64,000 nucleotides of DNA from Halichondria panicea (lineage: Eukaryota > Porifera > Demospongiae > Suberitida > Halichondriidae): assembly GCF_963675165.1 (NCBI RefSeq), contig NC_087383.1, positions 5,744,839 through 5,808,838 on the forward strand, read 5' to 3'. Both the position numbers and the translations under genes were made by a program. The notes under the pieces are model-generated. The model searched no databases and was not told the origin of the DNA. It saw only the letters and a program-made list of their open reading frames with translations. Positions 50,672 through 62,932 of the stretch are shown here, piece after piece (within the stretch, counting starts at the first letter, position 1; each line of letters starts with the position of its first letter).

Positions 50672-50880
50672 CACTGTAAAAACAGGGTGGTGACCGTCAC
50701 TACCAAATGTGGTGATGGTCACTACCTAAGCTAATCACTACATGGTGGTGATTTGTGTATGTGGTGATCCTCACTACCAATCGCAGTGACGGTCACTACC
50801 TAAGTCCTTCACCACATAGCTCAATACCAACTGTGGTAACGGTCACTACCAAAGTCCCTCACTACATTCAACCGCCGCGG
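50672..50880. repeat. Repeat array with GTGGTGACGGTCACTACC-type units
   Basis: Begins CACTGTAAAAAC, then about five irregular units of GGTGATGGTCACTACC type that are themselves partly palindromic. A reverse-oriented relative lies at 59100-59282 and ends GTTTTTACAGTG. Confidence 0.7.
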
Positions 50881-51623
50881 TGACTCGATTGTCCTAAGTC
50901 GTTCATCACAGTATGCATGCAGTGGTACCTCTCACTTAACTTACTGTTCCCTGTATACCTCATGTGTGTGTCACAAGCTCCATATAGGCATGCAGCATGC
51001 AATGTGATACTTTAATATTTCATGAAAGTCACAAGTTATCATTTTTACGGTCTATCCTGCTACCGTCGAAGACCAAGTCAGAAGAATACAACGAACTATA
51101 AATATTCTACAAGTTTCTATCAGTACATGACGTCTGTTTGGTCGGCTATTTACTATAATTATAATTATACGATCATGTAATGGTGTCTTTTTAATATCCA
51201 CCATGCACTGACTGTAAAGTTGAAACAACATGAACAACATGAAGTTTACCTAACACACTTGCAGTACACAATTTGCAGTACATAATTATTTATTACAATT
51301 GCTCCTCCCCTAACAATGATGACAAACTGGCAACGATGACAAACTGGGACATAAATAATACACTATTCCTGACCACTCCCCACAGGTACAGACGTAAGCT
51401 TTGGTTGTAACTTTAAACGAGAAGCGTGGGTATAAAAGGGGCGGGGCCCGGCCAAAAAAATGTCGCACGCAAAATTTATAAGGGATAAAATGGCTACTCT
51501 TTGCGCTCAGGCTGTATCCCAGATTCACTGCCTTTAGCAACGCTTTTATGAGCGTAAAAGGGGCGTATTGAACGCTTGACATCCGCTTAGACACGTGGTC
51601 TTTTAGTCAGTAAACAGTTTGCG

Positions 51624-53921
51624 ATGGCTACTTCAAGGAAACGGGTGCGCTACACAATGGACGTTCACTTCGTTGATGAAGAGGAGAAGCAAGCGTTTCT
51701 TGGTCGCCTAAAGCACGTCCGTGAGCTGCTAAAGCCTCCTGGAAGCCCTCTGCTTGACAACTTTAGCCTGTTGAGCACACTCTGTGCTTCTGTTGAAGGT
51801 GACCCAGATCACTCACACCCTCCCCCTACCCCTGTTACTGCAATCAGGAGCTTTATAAGCAACAATGGTAAGCAATACAAGCATCATAAGTAAATGCTCT
51901 ATGAAGCATCATGCAGGTATGTACAAAAACGATACTTCCGATGGGCAACAACTCTTTGCCACGGAGTATCATTGTTTCACTGACCTAGTGAAAGGGCTTG
52001 CCACGCCCTGTCCGTGTGGGGTAACTAGAAGTCCCTGGGAAGTCCAGTCAATAGTACAGGTGTGTGTTGAAAGTTGACTGTCAGTTTTATAAATTACACG
52101 TGTGTTTTTTGTAGAAAGGACATGTGGTACGAGCTCTTTTTTGCTGTCGACGCTGTAAGGTGCAGAAGAGAAAGTGGTCTAGCTCCCGTGTATTTGGAGG
52201 ATATTATTTGGTGAACCAGAAGTAAGCTTATGGATACCACACCATAGTTATGTGTTTACTGCATCTCTGGTATATTTTATATAGGGTTGTTCATGGGTTT
52301 ACTTGTGCTGGAATTCTACCCTCCCAATACACCCACTTTAGTCAGTTCTGTGGTTTAGGGACTGTTGGTCAAAGTTACATCCGACAAGGTTAGCTCACTC
52401 CAACTATACCCAGAGTGTAAGTAAATTCATATTATGTTTCCTCAGTGTACGGAAAGCTAGGTTACCGTGACATTGTACAAAGGGCAGCAAACGTGAGCAT
52501 GATGTCGGCTGTTTTTGATGTGAAGGCCCTTCCTGAGTATACCACCAACAAAGGAGAGGTGTGTTTGTGTACCGTATTACTAGTAATAAATAATTTTATT
52601 ATTGTTTTAAACTTAGTGGGTAATCACTGATGCCCGGCACGACTCAACAGCCAACGCATACCACACAACTGTGCCTTGCCTGTCTGGAAGGTGGGAAGTT
52701 AGTGTGTCTTTGTCGGTTTTGTATTTATTTTGTATATTTTCAGCAACAAGAAGATACTCGGCATATCAACTCTCTCTCGGGCCGAACACTCCACTGCACA
52801 GACCAGAGAACTTGCGTGTACCAAGCTTGTTATCCCTCAAGTGCAAAGCAGAGGTTTATCCCCATAATAAATGAATGCACATAATAATTATTGCCAAATC
52901 TAGGTATTGAAGTCATCGAGGTAGCTCATGATATGCAGGCGCAGGTCGCAAAGTACGTGTCAGACGAGTTGGGACTCATCAATTCCTACGACACTTGGCA
53001 TGGTAAGAAAATGTGTGGTATGTTGTATCATTTTCACACACATATTAGGAACGAAGAATGTGTCAAAGGAAATAAAGAAAGTAACACAGGGCCTAGTTCG
53101 TGATAGAGGGAAGGTTTGGTTTCCTGAATTATCAGATAAATGTAAGAATCTACTAATTAAACTTTCATGTACACTAGTAAGGTGTGCATTAATAGGAAGA
53201 AGTATAAAGATCCACCTGTATTGGGCAATGAAAAATTACGGAGGGTCTGCTGAGAAACTGAAGGAGATAATAATGAATATCCCTAATCACTACCAGGTTA
53301 GTTATTATTGTTGCGTGTTTATTAGTAATACATTGATAGAGAATCCACACAAATTGCCACCCTTCCTCTACTTGCCACATGGACGACTACGAACCCAGTA
53401 GGGACAAGCTTGTTAGCAGAAAGGCTATAGAAGCTCTCATAAAGCAGCTCCATACGACGTACATTTACCGCTATGCTAAAGATTTCTGTTTGGTAAGGAT
53501 TAAACATGTGTTGTTTGTATAACATACCCGTATATTGTATAGTGTCGTGATACCTACTGGGTTGAGTCGTTCAACCATCAACTCCTCACCTACCTGCCCA
53601 AGCGCATTCACTTTTCGACTGAGACGTTCATAATGCGAATGAATTTGGCTGTCTTGGATTGGGTACGTACATGGAGTATTATTATGTGTACACTATGTGG
53701 GGGGAGAGCTTCTCGTACACTAATTTGTAGTAGTATTTAGAGCTTACATTTACTTTAAATTTCAGTCTATACTATCGATAATTGCTTTATTCTAGAATGA
53801 GAACGTCAATCGCTCTTACACCAGTATGAGCAAAGTGAGTGACCTTCGACGACCAGATCGCCGCACAGCAATGAAAGCCTTAGTGAAGAAAGGTTTTAAA
53901 TTTGTTGCTTTGCTATGGTAA
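51624..53921 (+). CDS. Kolobok-type transposase, 13 exons
   Basis: Exons 51624-51867, 51917-52059, 52115-52221, 52285-52388, 52446-52558, 52617-52690, 52744-52853, 52904-53002, 53049-53141, 53196-53296, 53340-53492, 53543-53662 and 53796-53921, 528 codons. Introns are mostly 50-130 bp. A zinc-finger-like FCCRRCKVQKRKW segment is followed by the catalytic blocks: WVITDARHDSTANAYHT (first Asp), EVIEVAHDMQAQVAKY (second Asp), SYDTWHGTKNVSKEI, IKIHLYWAMKNYGG and YWVESFNHQLLTYL (Glu). The order matches Kolobok transposases as I know them. The only defect seen is the exon 9/10 junction, where the best splice sites create TGA; the acceptor may be mutated or misplaced. Confidence 0.85.
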
Positions 53922-54025
53922 TAGTAATAAGGAATTAGTATTTGCTTTGCTCTTGTTAGCCCCCCTATGCTAAATTCCTAGTCTCTTAGCATAGTAGGCA
54001 CACTATTCTATATGATATCAAGGCC

Positions 54026-54634
54026 TTACCTGTAGTCACGGTATATGCCATTGTGGCTGGGGTACCTCCTCCTAATCTCCTATACACAAGAGAAACAGTA
54101 CATGTACATACCTGTAAAATTTTATCACTTACTAAAACTACACATTTCGGGATTATTTCCCTCTTGTCATGTATCACTGTCCTCGTCTCCTTCCTAGCCA
54201 AATACTCATCATCTACCCACACTCTCAGTGTATTCAGCAACCTCCAGAACTTTCTGTACAGTTGATGTCTTTTCTCATGGTTGGCAGGATGTGGGCCACA
54301 AGATCCTCTTAGAAAGTCTGGAGGAAGCTGAATCACACACCGTGAACACAGGCAGTGTATGCAGTGATCAATGCCACGGAGAACTGGAGTTGCTGGGTTG
54401 TGCTGGTAACCACGAACATGGTGCGGGTATTCTAATAAAAAAATTTGACTTGTGTGTTTATTTCTACTTTTATGTACATGTACCTTCTTGTGGTTCTGAG
54501 TCGTCGCTATGAGTGTCTAGTGCTAGTGTTGCATTCAACGTCAGCTGTACTGTTCGATTGCCGCTTGGTTGGTTGTTCCGGAGAAAGTCGTTCAACCTGT
54601 CCACCCAATCACTTGGAACTGCTTCCCCACTCAT
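54026..54634 (-). CDS. Accessory cysteine-rich protein of the Kolobok-like element (P2XR_C-like)
   Basis: Three minus-strand exons, 54634-54484, 54431-54133 and 54079-54026, join in phase to an intact 167-residue protein. It opens MSGEAVPSDWVDRLNDFL, then a Cys/His cluster (GIDHCIHCLCSRCVIQ, SCGPHPANHEKRH) and a C-terminal YRKFWRLLNTL...EIIPKCVV...EIRRRYPSHNGIYRDYR. The R..PKCVV...IRRRYP...Y pattern resembles the C-terminal module shared by P2X7 receptors and many transposon-associated proteins. Its role is unknown; a DNA- or zinc-binding partner of the transposase is plausible. It is in the same element because it lies inside the TTAA-flanked ends and converges on the transposase with about 100 bp between stops. 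Confidence 0.75.
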
Positions 54635-55073
54635 TAGTATTAGCTAAAGTATGGATTTGTATGACTTTTTACATTGTTCTATTGTGTTCTTACTGTTATA
54701 TCTCTATTTCCATTGCTGTTGGAGCTGCCAGAAGCCATTGTACCACAAAAAAACCATATGGGTCTTGAAAAAACTTAGAAGTGTTGCTGCCATGTGTTCA
54801 GGCCTTCTAAGGCTACTTCTGGGCATGTGCAGTAAAATAAGTGTGTTTGTGTACTGTACGTGTGTGTGCATAGAGTCAGAGAGCAGCCAGAGTTTGAATT
54901 AGCCGCCATTTGCAGCAGCATTCACTTTCGGCCGGGCCCTGCCCCTTTTATACCGTGGGCGTAGCGCTCTAGCAACGAGTGCGTAAACACGCAGTTCATA
55001 GATTGCGTATCAATTTTATGCGCAAGCTTCTCGTTTAAGACAATCAGCATCAATAATAATTATGCCGTTAAAT

Positions 55074-55209
55074 CTAGGGGAGTGACAAACTCAGGCAGAT
55101 GCTTGATGGATCTAGTTTGCTGGCTAAGTATAAAGGCTGCAAAGAGGCAGGTGGTGGTGCAGGTGCCCTGATCTCACTAAGCTTTTTTGCCTGAGCAGCA
55201 TTCCATATT
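55074..55209 (-). CDS. Candidate terminal exon of an unrecognised minus-strand gene
   Basis: After an acceptor TTTCATTGCAG the frame reads IWNAAQAKKLSEIRAPAPPP then ASLQPLYLASKLDPS and ends SLP before TAG. It looks coding in composition (AP-rich linker, helical start). It begins just outside the right TTAA of the Kolobok-like element. No upstream exon was found to 57 kb, so it may be a relic. Confidence 0.35.
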
Positions 55210-57623
55210 CTGCAATGAAAGAGAAGCATGAGATTATCAATCCATAGACGTATAACGTTACTGCTAGCTTGAACAGTTACAATGGCATATCTGCATTCGT
55301 ATTATTAAGGCCAGTACATGTATATACACAATAAGATTTTACTAATTAACAATTGATTCACACACGTATTTACAAATACAATTACTAGTTGAAGCTATGT
55401 ATTAATTGTGTAACATCTTTGAAAAGAGGTTTCTGTACCTGGCCGATCAACACGCAACACGACTTACTGCTAACCCGTACCAGGTAGATCTAGATTTAGT
55501 GGTCTATTTTTACAGAAACTGAGTCACCAAGACATAGTCAACACGCAACCCGGCTTACTGTTAACCATAATTGCCTCAGTATAACAGTTCATGGAATGCT
55601 TTTACTATAAGATGTTACACGACATCAATATCTAAGCTACATGATTCAACACTGAAATTGTTATTCATCCACACACTACTATTCCTTATCCTTTGGTAGC
55701 AGCAATTAATATAAGACTGCCAAATGCCTTTCCTTGTCACTGAATTGAACTGTAATAGGAAGATCTAGATAGCTTGCTAGCTAGCTAGCTAGCTCCTTCC
55801 ATATCCATATCCTCAGAATAATCCTTGCGCGCTCTTGTTTGTTGAATATACCTATGACCAAATAAGGGCACTGCAATTATGCAGCTGCACATCAACAATA
55901 ATTTATTTGCTGGAGTTTAAAGAAGCAGATAAGTGGAGCTTTTAAAGAACGCTTTGAGAGTTGTTTGACAAAACTGTGTAACTAGGTAAGTTCCTCAACA
56001 TGCTGCACAGTTTAAATTAATATTTTATGCAGAACCGAATTTCTCATGAAGGACAAGCAAAGTGCAAGTAAACATTTCTCATTTAATAGGGCTTAAACGA
56101 AGGGGAGACCAATTAAAGCCCATTGCCCTAAGCTTCATTCAGCATGCACAACACAAGTGAGTTAATTAACTATACTAGTTCAGAAGCAAAATAGGGACTT
56201 CACATTGTAATACCTCCAGGCTAACCCTCTCAGCATTGTAGGGCTTACATTCCTGTACTCTCACAATAGTCGTCCATCCTAAAATCGTCCATCCTCTTTT
56301 GTTAATGCAGCAAAAATTGTAGAATTCGAACTACTACTGATGCTTATAATATATGTATAAAGTAGTCTTCAGTAGAAGCTGGTCTCAAATAGTAGCCTCA
56401 GTGAACTTTGAGGCTATGTCTCTGTACTTGGCAGCCATATTAATACTGGTATCTACGGTTGCAGCTTAATTGCCGTTATATGCTTGAAGGCCGCATTCAA
56501 ATAGTAGCCTCAGTAAACTTTGAGGCTATGTCTCTGCACATGGTTGATTGGTATCTACGGTAGCAGCTAGCTAGGGTAGCAGCTTGTTTAAGTAGTGCTT
56601 TTAGAAGACTTTCTCGTGGCATAGTTCGAGTAAAAATAACTTATTAGCTAGGGCTAATAAACACCTCTCTTGAACAATGGGCTCTCTCGAATTGTAGCCT
56701 CCTTTGTAACATTAATTTTAGTAGCCATGCACAGCCTCTGATTAAGCATATACATATACAGATGAGCGACATAACAGTAGTTGTGTTTGTGTGTGTATGT
56801 GACTGTCTGTCTGTGTGTAGATTGCCATAGCTGTTCCAATGAGCACGAAGTGCAAGTATAATGTAAAAGCTCTATAGCCATTATTGCATCGTTCCCGAGT
56901 TATGGGTAATTTTGCTCTAATACTTGGAATGCCGTTGCATGTAGTGTTTTCTCTTTAAGTGTCGCAGCAATCATGTCATCATGATGTATTTATAGCAATA
57001 GCTAGTAGCTTTATGTCCCGCTTGGGGTTTGTATCATAGCAACTGGGTGTAGTTTCACTAACATAACTCCGTTGCCTTAAGGGCGCACTGATTTTGTTAG
57101 ATCTATATACACAAACAGCCAAAAATAAGTTAGCAATGGCAGGACAGATGGGTAGGCTCGTTGCACACATGGACAAGTTAGAGCGTAGCGCTAGAAGTTT
57201 AGCACTGGCTATACAAGCTATATATGCACAAGCTTTTTGTTCATTTTCAATAGTTTTTAAGACTGTTTACTAGTCCTTGCAAGGTGAGTTAGCTTAGGTA
57301 TACTAATTATAAAATTTATGGCAACATTAAACCATCCTTGGCCTCAAGACTTCGCCCTCGTCCTCGGAGGTTTACTGCCATAAATAGTGGACAATAGTTT
57401 TGACACACCCACCAAGGCATCAGCACCTGCTGTTTATTTATACTGTTATTGTTGTTACACACTTTATTGCGTTCTAACTGTTGTAATTGACTTGCAGGAT
57501 ATGAAGTAAAAAAACAACGTGTGGAGCAACTGTACTACTGGACACCCTAAAGTATAGGCATAAATCAAGGTATGTGCTGCTGCCGTATTGCCACAATTTG
57601 TTGTCAGTGATTAATATGTTAGT
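55210..57623. other. Non-coding stretch with old duplications
   Basis: Two copies of an approximately 90-bp unit with TAGTAGCCTCAGT(G/A)AACTTTGAGGCTATGTC lie at 56390-56475 and 56490-56575; a more diverged relative is at 57995-58100. No exon recognised. Confidence 0.45.
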
Positions 57624-57720
57624 TATGCCTCGAGGCGTAGCCGCACGAGGGATACGGTAAAGCTGACTGTGTGTGTGTGTGTGTGTGTGTGTGTCTGTCT
57701 GTCTGTCTGGCAGAGGCATT
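57624..57720 (-). repeat. Terminus of the composite dispersed repeat
   Basis: GCCTCGAGGCGTAGCCGCACG, then GGGATACGGTAAAGCTGACTG, then a GT tract and GTCTGTCTGTC. Reverse orientation relative to 43125. Confidence 0.75.
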
Positions 57721-59099
57721 AGCAAGCGCATGCTTGCAACACTCGTTCTGTTAGTCCTACTTTTGCACACAAGACAGTGTAACTGTTCCAAAAATAATTG
57801 TCTTACTTCAACCTCTCTTCGTATCACATCTTTGTACTAAGCCTATAAAGTCAGCAAAAGATTTGTAGAATTGTTGTTACTAGATTTGTTTGGTTACTAA
57901 ACACCCCCTAATCTGCATGTATATAAATTATGCTTGATCAGAGGCCGCTCTTACAATTATAAAGGTTGAATAGTAGGATCTCAATTGCATCTTTATTGGT
58001 AGCCTCACAGTGAACTTTGACCCTCACTGAGACATATTTGCAGTGGGAGCCATGCTTATTGATACTGCATATTGATACTGCACGGTATCTATATGTGCCA
58101 GTTAGCTTGGTAGCAGATCGCTAGTGCTTTAGTTAAGAGACTGTCCCATGGCTGAGTTTGAATGTGTGCAGATGAAAGAAAACTGTACATGAATTTAAAC
58201 ATTGGCCTTACGAATTGTAGCATCTTTTGCCAGGAAAATAAGTAACCGCGGCCTCTGATCATGCAAAATTAATAATTATGGTATGCAATTGAATCTGCCA
58301 CCTTTATATAGCACATTGACCTTAATTTTCAGTATGATTATGATAGCAAGTTGTTATATAGCTGTTCCTCCTCTTCAGAATTTTAGGCAGACCCATTGTT
58401 AACATTTATTTTATTATTTATAGCAAGCTATTAATTGTTCTGACAAGGCTTGCAGTACAGCAGTTCTTCCAAACGTTATTGTTCTGCTCACAATAATCGA
58501 TTCCTAAGATTGCTGCTCTATATAGAGTAATAAGAATTTGCATAGTCTCCCTGGCTCTCCAGTGCATGTGCTGTTCAGGTATATATCACTAGTCTGGGCC
58601 GATCCTTCTTCTTGTAAACATAATTGTGCCTGCTATTTTCTGTAGCTATAATTGGCTCAGCTTCACGCATACTCCAGTATTTGTGACATCATGGATTACT
58701 TTATTTGGCTTATGTAACATAGCAGGTAATTACCCAACGAAAATTTACCAACGAAAAACGTAAACGTGGTTTACCGGTACGCATGCACGTATAATGAAGC
58801 TCAGTAGGTATGCAAAAGTTTTTTTGTTAATCATGCGATATCCCCCGGCACATAATCTAATTTGTACACACTTCCAACCTACATAATTAATTATTATGAC
58901 TTTATATTTGTCTATTATTCGTCAATGAAATAAACATACTGTCTACTTCATGCATATACAGGAGGAGGGAGGAGGTTGGGATGTAAAGACAGCCAAGAAC
59001 TGATGATCAACTCAAGCCATTAGACACTGTTATTATTATAATTATGTTAGGCTAGTAGCTAAGCATAATGCTTGTTATAATTTTCTGTGCACATTTTCA
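57721..59099. other. Non-coding stretch with one inverted match
   Basis: 58749-58812 is a near-perfect reverse complement of 50561-50623 (shared TAAACGTGGTTTACCGGTAC). No exon recognised. Confidence 0.45.
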
Positions 59100-59282
59100 G
59101 AATTTTTGTGTAGTGATTTTTACTAGCTCTAGTGATGTTCACTACCTAAATGTAGTGATCGTCACTACTTAAATGTAGTGATTTGAAAAAGTGGTGAAGG
59201 TCACCAGTCAATTTGCGGTGACTATTGTGGCAGGCATTTCACTACCTTTTGGTGGTGACGGTTACTTTCCAGTTTTTACAGT
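59100..59282. repeat. Repeat array with GTAGTGATCGTCACTAC-type units
   Basis: Reverse-oriented relative of 50672-50880; ends GGTGGTGACGGTTAC then GTTTTTACAGTG. Confidence 0.65.
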
Positions 59283-59467
59283 GCAGACACTAAATTACTC
59301 ATGCAATGTCCTTATAGTCTTAGTGATCTCTATAACCAATATCACCTGATGGCAGAACAAAATGCTATTATGCTAGGACAACTTATCAGGAAGTGCCGTC
59401 AACAGGGTTAAACGTATTTTATTTCTGCTGACTTGTTCACATACTTATGCACGTGTAACTAACTTAC

Positions 59468-59572
59468 CATTGATATCCACATTGCACTCTGTGATGAGGT
59501 ACTTGATAGCGTCCAGGTGCTCCTCTCTGACTGCCAGTCCCAGTGGAGTTAGTCCATCACTGGTCACAGCTC
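59468..59572 (-). CDS. Single ankyrin-repeat exon
   Basis: 105 bp, phase 1-1, with intact splice sites. Same SDGLTPLGLAV and IKYLITECNVDIN core as the other copies. Flanking intron sequence to about 60170 is also duplicated from the 48.7-kb unit. Confidence 0.8.
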
Positions 59573-60632
59573 CTATAGTGGTGAGAGTTGTGGAAGTGTA
59601 CGTGATAATACGTGTAGTGAGGATAAACTATATTTGTAGTAAAAGCTACGCCCACTATACAGTTTTTAGCAGGTTATTTCGTATGGTGGATCTTTTCGCA
59701 TTTTTTTGTGTATTAATCACGATCACTGGAGCATTCCGTATAATTATTATAAGGCTGCTCAGTGGGTAGCTAGCTGAAGATCAGAGTGTTCTGCTAATTC
59801 AGTAGCTATGGTATACTGTACAACATAACAAAATTTAAGTGTGTTTTGGACGCTATTAGCTATGCTAGAGTATATGATAGTATATCGAATTGTATTGAGT
59901 GCTTAACTGTGTGCATAGAAAGGTCAACACAATAAGTAACCATTCCCTATAATTATGACAGTAGTCTATGGCCTACAAGTTACTATACACCCTAGAGCAC
60001 TAAAGTGCTAACCCTCGTCTGTTGACAGGAGAATGGAGTGTTCAGTTATACAATAATAAAGAGACCGGTAAAGGATCACTTTAGCTGCATGTAGATCTAC
60101 CTCGAATAATCGTGTATGGAGCTCGTGCAAGTTCAAGCTATTCCGCAAAAATTAAATGCACGAAAATATTTCTAACGGTCATTTCGCAAAATATAAATTA
60201 TACCCTCAAAATAATAATTATACCCACTATATTTTATACTGTTAATTATTGGCTGTAGCTCAATATTAAATTTTGCTGGTTTTCCCAGCTAGAGCCTGTC
60301 ACATGCATATACGGCAAGCCGCCACAAGTATTGTTTAGTGTTAAGTGCCATCAACATGCAGGAACATTTCACCTATATATAAGGTGTCACACAAAGACTT
60401 TGCCCACAAACATGCTACTGATTGTACAGAGCATGACCACAAAGCTAATAATTATACGCAAGAGCAAGCAATAAGTATTGTTACAGAGGTATAAATAACA
60501 GTCGGTCCATCGGTCAATTTCTGAGCAATTAGCTGAGAATCAAACCATTAACTACTTGCTCAGTGATAGTGTCCTAGCATGCAAAGAGTGAAGGCCAAAT
60601 GTCATATAATTATAACCCTAACCCTAATTATA

Positions 60633-61177
60633 ACAAGTGCAAAAAACATTTTGTGAAAAAATGGGGAAGAGTAGGGTTGGAAGAGCATGTGCACTGAAGT
60701 AACAAAAAGTTCGAAAACAAGATTATGGGTTGGTATAGTCTTGCATGCTCCAACTAGTTGAGGGTGGGGCACGGTCTTTAACAGTTGGGTCCAACACTAC
60801 TTCTCGTTACACCTCTTTCTTTATTTGAGACGCTCGATCACCTATTTGACCATCAACTTGCATGTGTTTCTACATAAGAATGACGCATTTGAATGAGGCT
60901 TTTTCAAATTAACGTTTCTTTCTGTTACAGCACCGAAACACTATAGGTGTAAAATTAATATTAAATTTGAGACTCTACAGATGAGCCCTGCCCACCCAAA
61001 ACTCGAAGTAGTGCTAGACCCAACTGTTAAAGACCGTGCCCCACCCTCAACTATAGTTGGAGCATGCAAGACTATACCAACCCACAATCTTGTTTTCGAA
61101 CTTTTTGTTACTTCAGTGCACATGCTCTTCCAACCCTACTCTTCCCCATTTTTTCACAAAATGTTTTTTGCACTTGT
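60633..61177. repeat. Foldback element of about 545 bp
   Basis: Arms 60633-60815 and 60990-61177 are reverse complements: ACAAGTGCAAAAAACATTTTG at the left end and its complement at the right, with TTGGAAGAGCATGTGCACTG inside. A further fragment of the right arm recurs at 61668-61700. Confidence 0.85.
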
Positions 61178-61340
61178 TTGTAAAATTTTTTCACTGCATG
61201 TATGCGTTATTTTATAAATAGTCCTGGGAAACCACATACAATATTTTAAGTAATTACGTTTTGTGTCTATTCTAATGGGCGTTCCTTTTAGGGTTACCCA
61301 TCTTGTTCACATCCTTTTGAGCAACTCATCCAACATGCTA

Positions 61341-61648
61341 CAGTAGAACCTCGATTATCCGGACACCTTGGTTCCAGAAGCAGGCCGGATAAGTGAATAT
61401 GCCGGATAATCGAATAGATAAACCACGCCTTGATCCACCCACTTTATTGATAAACAGCAGTGCCGCATGGTTGTCTGCGCATGCGCAGAAGATAAGCAGG
61501 CATGTCTCCATGGTAACAGCTGCAACGCGCATGCGCATTTTAGGGACACGCCCATTTTCTGAATTATTTAATCTGATAAAAAGAAAACTGCCAAGCCGGA
61601 TAATCGAGGTTCCGGATAATGGAGGGCCGGATAATCGAGGTTCTACTG
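61341..61648. repeat. Pogo/Tigger-like MITE with TA target duplication
   Basis: Ends CAGTAGAACCTCGATTATCC and its complement, flanked by TA at 61339-61340 and 61649-61650. Several CCGGATAATCGA words inside and two GCGCATGCGC palindromes (61477, 61531). Confidence 0.88.
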
Positions 61649-61650
61649 TA

Positions 61651-62827
61651 CCCTACTTCTCACTATAATTTTTTTCACAAATGTTTTTTTACACTTGTTT
61701 GTATCTACACTTTTTCTTCACAGGTACCATTTATCTATGGTGCTAGCTAGATAAAATATCTTCAGTAGGTGGCAATCCACCTTTACTGACTATGATAAAA
61801 AAGAGCTAGATCTAGCTAACTGTACTGAATTTTTATTTGCACTGTTGCAGTTTGTGTCTGTTATGATAATTTTCATGAAGTTTTTTGGTCTTATGCATGC
61901 AATAATTTATTATCACAAGCTAGCTCAGAGCAGGCGCGCTCAGAATGCAATGAAGAGCTTCACTTGCGAGCATTAACTGGAGCGGTAAGAATCGACAGTG
62001 CAAAACACTACTGTTGCTATAGACCTCAACTGCTCAAGGGTTGCTAAGATAAGAGGGGTGTGGCCATGCTGTCTGCTATGTCTGAGCATGCTCAGTAGGA
62101 AAACAATGGCGAACTGACCTCTGCACTTATTAAAGAAGCCATATCATACACCCTAGCAAATTTAACTTCGAAGGAAAGCGATTAGTTCGGGACGTACCCA
62201 AGGCGACAGAGGACACTAATATGTGTCTAGTTTGTGCTGTGGAGCTACAGTTCTATAGATTATCTCGCGGAAGAACCTGAGAGGAAGATGAAGAAAAAGT
62301 TGTTGTTTTTTTAGTTTTGCTGTTTTTATAACTTTTTCATACAATGTTCAATTCAGTTCATATTTCACACAAATGTCACAAATGATATGGGCAACAGATA
62401 TATAAACTCAAAATAACTGTGTCTTGTGTCTTGGGTGAGATCCAGAGGGGGCGTTTTTGCTGTTTTCGACCCAACCCTACTATTAGCACTACCGTGCTAA
62501 TGATTATGATGAACATAATTATGTGCACTCATAATTATAAGCTCATTGCACAAGAACAGGCCTATAGCTATATAGCAGAGTGACAAACCGACTATTGGTA
62601 AGTTTCTACCTAATTCCTACTTGAGGACATTGCATGAGCTAGTAATTTAGTTTCAGACCAATAATTATCACCATGCAGATGGCAGAATAAGATGCTATTA
62701 AGCTAGGACAACTTATCTAAAATCAAGAGGTGTTATTTCTACCTCTGCTGTTAAGTGCCATCAACAAGTATTAATTTTTAATTCTGCTGACCTTGTTCAC
62801 ATAATTATGGACGTGTAACTAACTTAC
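61651..62827. other. Intron sequence, little recognised
   Basis: 62640-62820 resembles 59285-59465, the region upstream of the previous ankyrin exon in plus coordinates, confirming a unit duplication. No other feature seen. Confidence 0.45.
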
Positions 62828-62932
62828 TATTGATATCAACATTGCACTCTGTGATGAGGTACTTGATAGTGTCCAGGTCCCCCTCTCTGACTGCCAGTCT
62901 CAGTGGAGTTAGTCCATTCCTGGTCACAGCTC
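62828..62932 (-). CDS. Single ankyrin-repeat exon
   Basis: 105 bp, phase 1-1. The last exon base is A instead of G before the GTAAGT donor, which would change a Gly junction codon to Arg. Otherwise the same ankyrin core, with GLTPLRLAV instead of GLTPLGLAV and an N for S earlier. Confidence 0.78.

Larger units (their letters stand above)
51417..55034 (+). mobile_element. 3.6-kb Kolobok-like DNA transposon
   Basis: Flanked by TTAA at 51413-51416 and 55035-55038. Outer inverted ends ACGAGAAGC / GCTTCTCGT; inner inverted blocks GGTATAAAAGGGGC-GGGCCCGGCC near 51430 and their complement near 54930. It carries a 13-exon transposase on plus and a three-exon accessory gene converging on minus. TTAA duplication and the transposase motifs fit the Kolobok superfamily; piggyBac also uses TTAA but its termini and transposase differ. 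It lies in a presumed intron of the ankyrin-Roc gene, in opposite orientation. Confidence 0.88.

Noticed and set aside
50672..59282. A single 8.6-kb transposon bounded by CACTGTAAAAAC ends
   Set aside because: No matching target duplication, flanks come from different parts of the ankyrin unit, and the inner inverted segments are in the wrong order.
60614..60629. CCCTAACCCTAA, telomere-like repeat
   Set aside because: Only about two units in AT-rich DNA; no array, so chance or an ancient trace.
60941..61668. Overlapping 60-90-codon frames on both strands
   Set aside because: They fall in a foldback element and a MITE and show no conserved motif.
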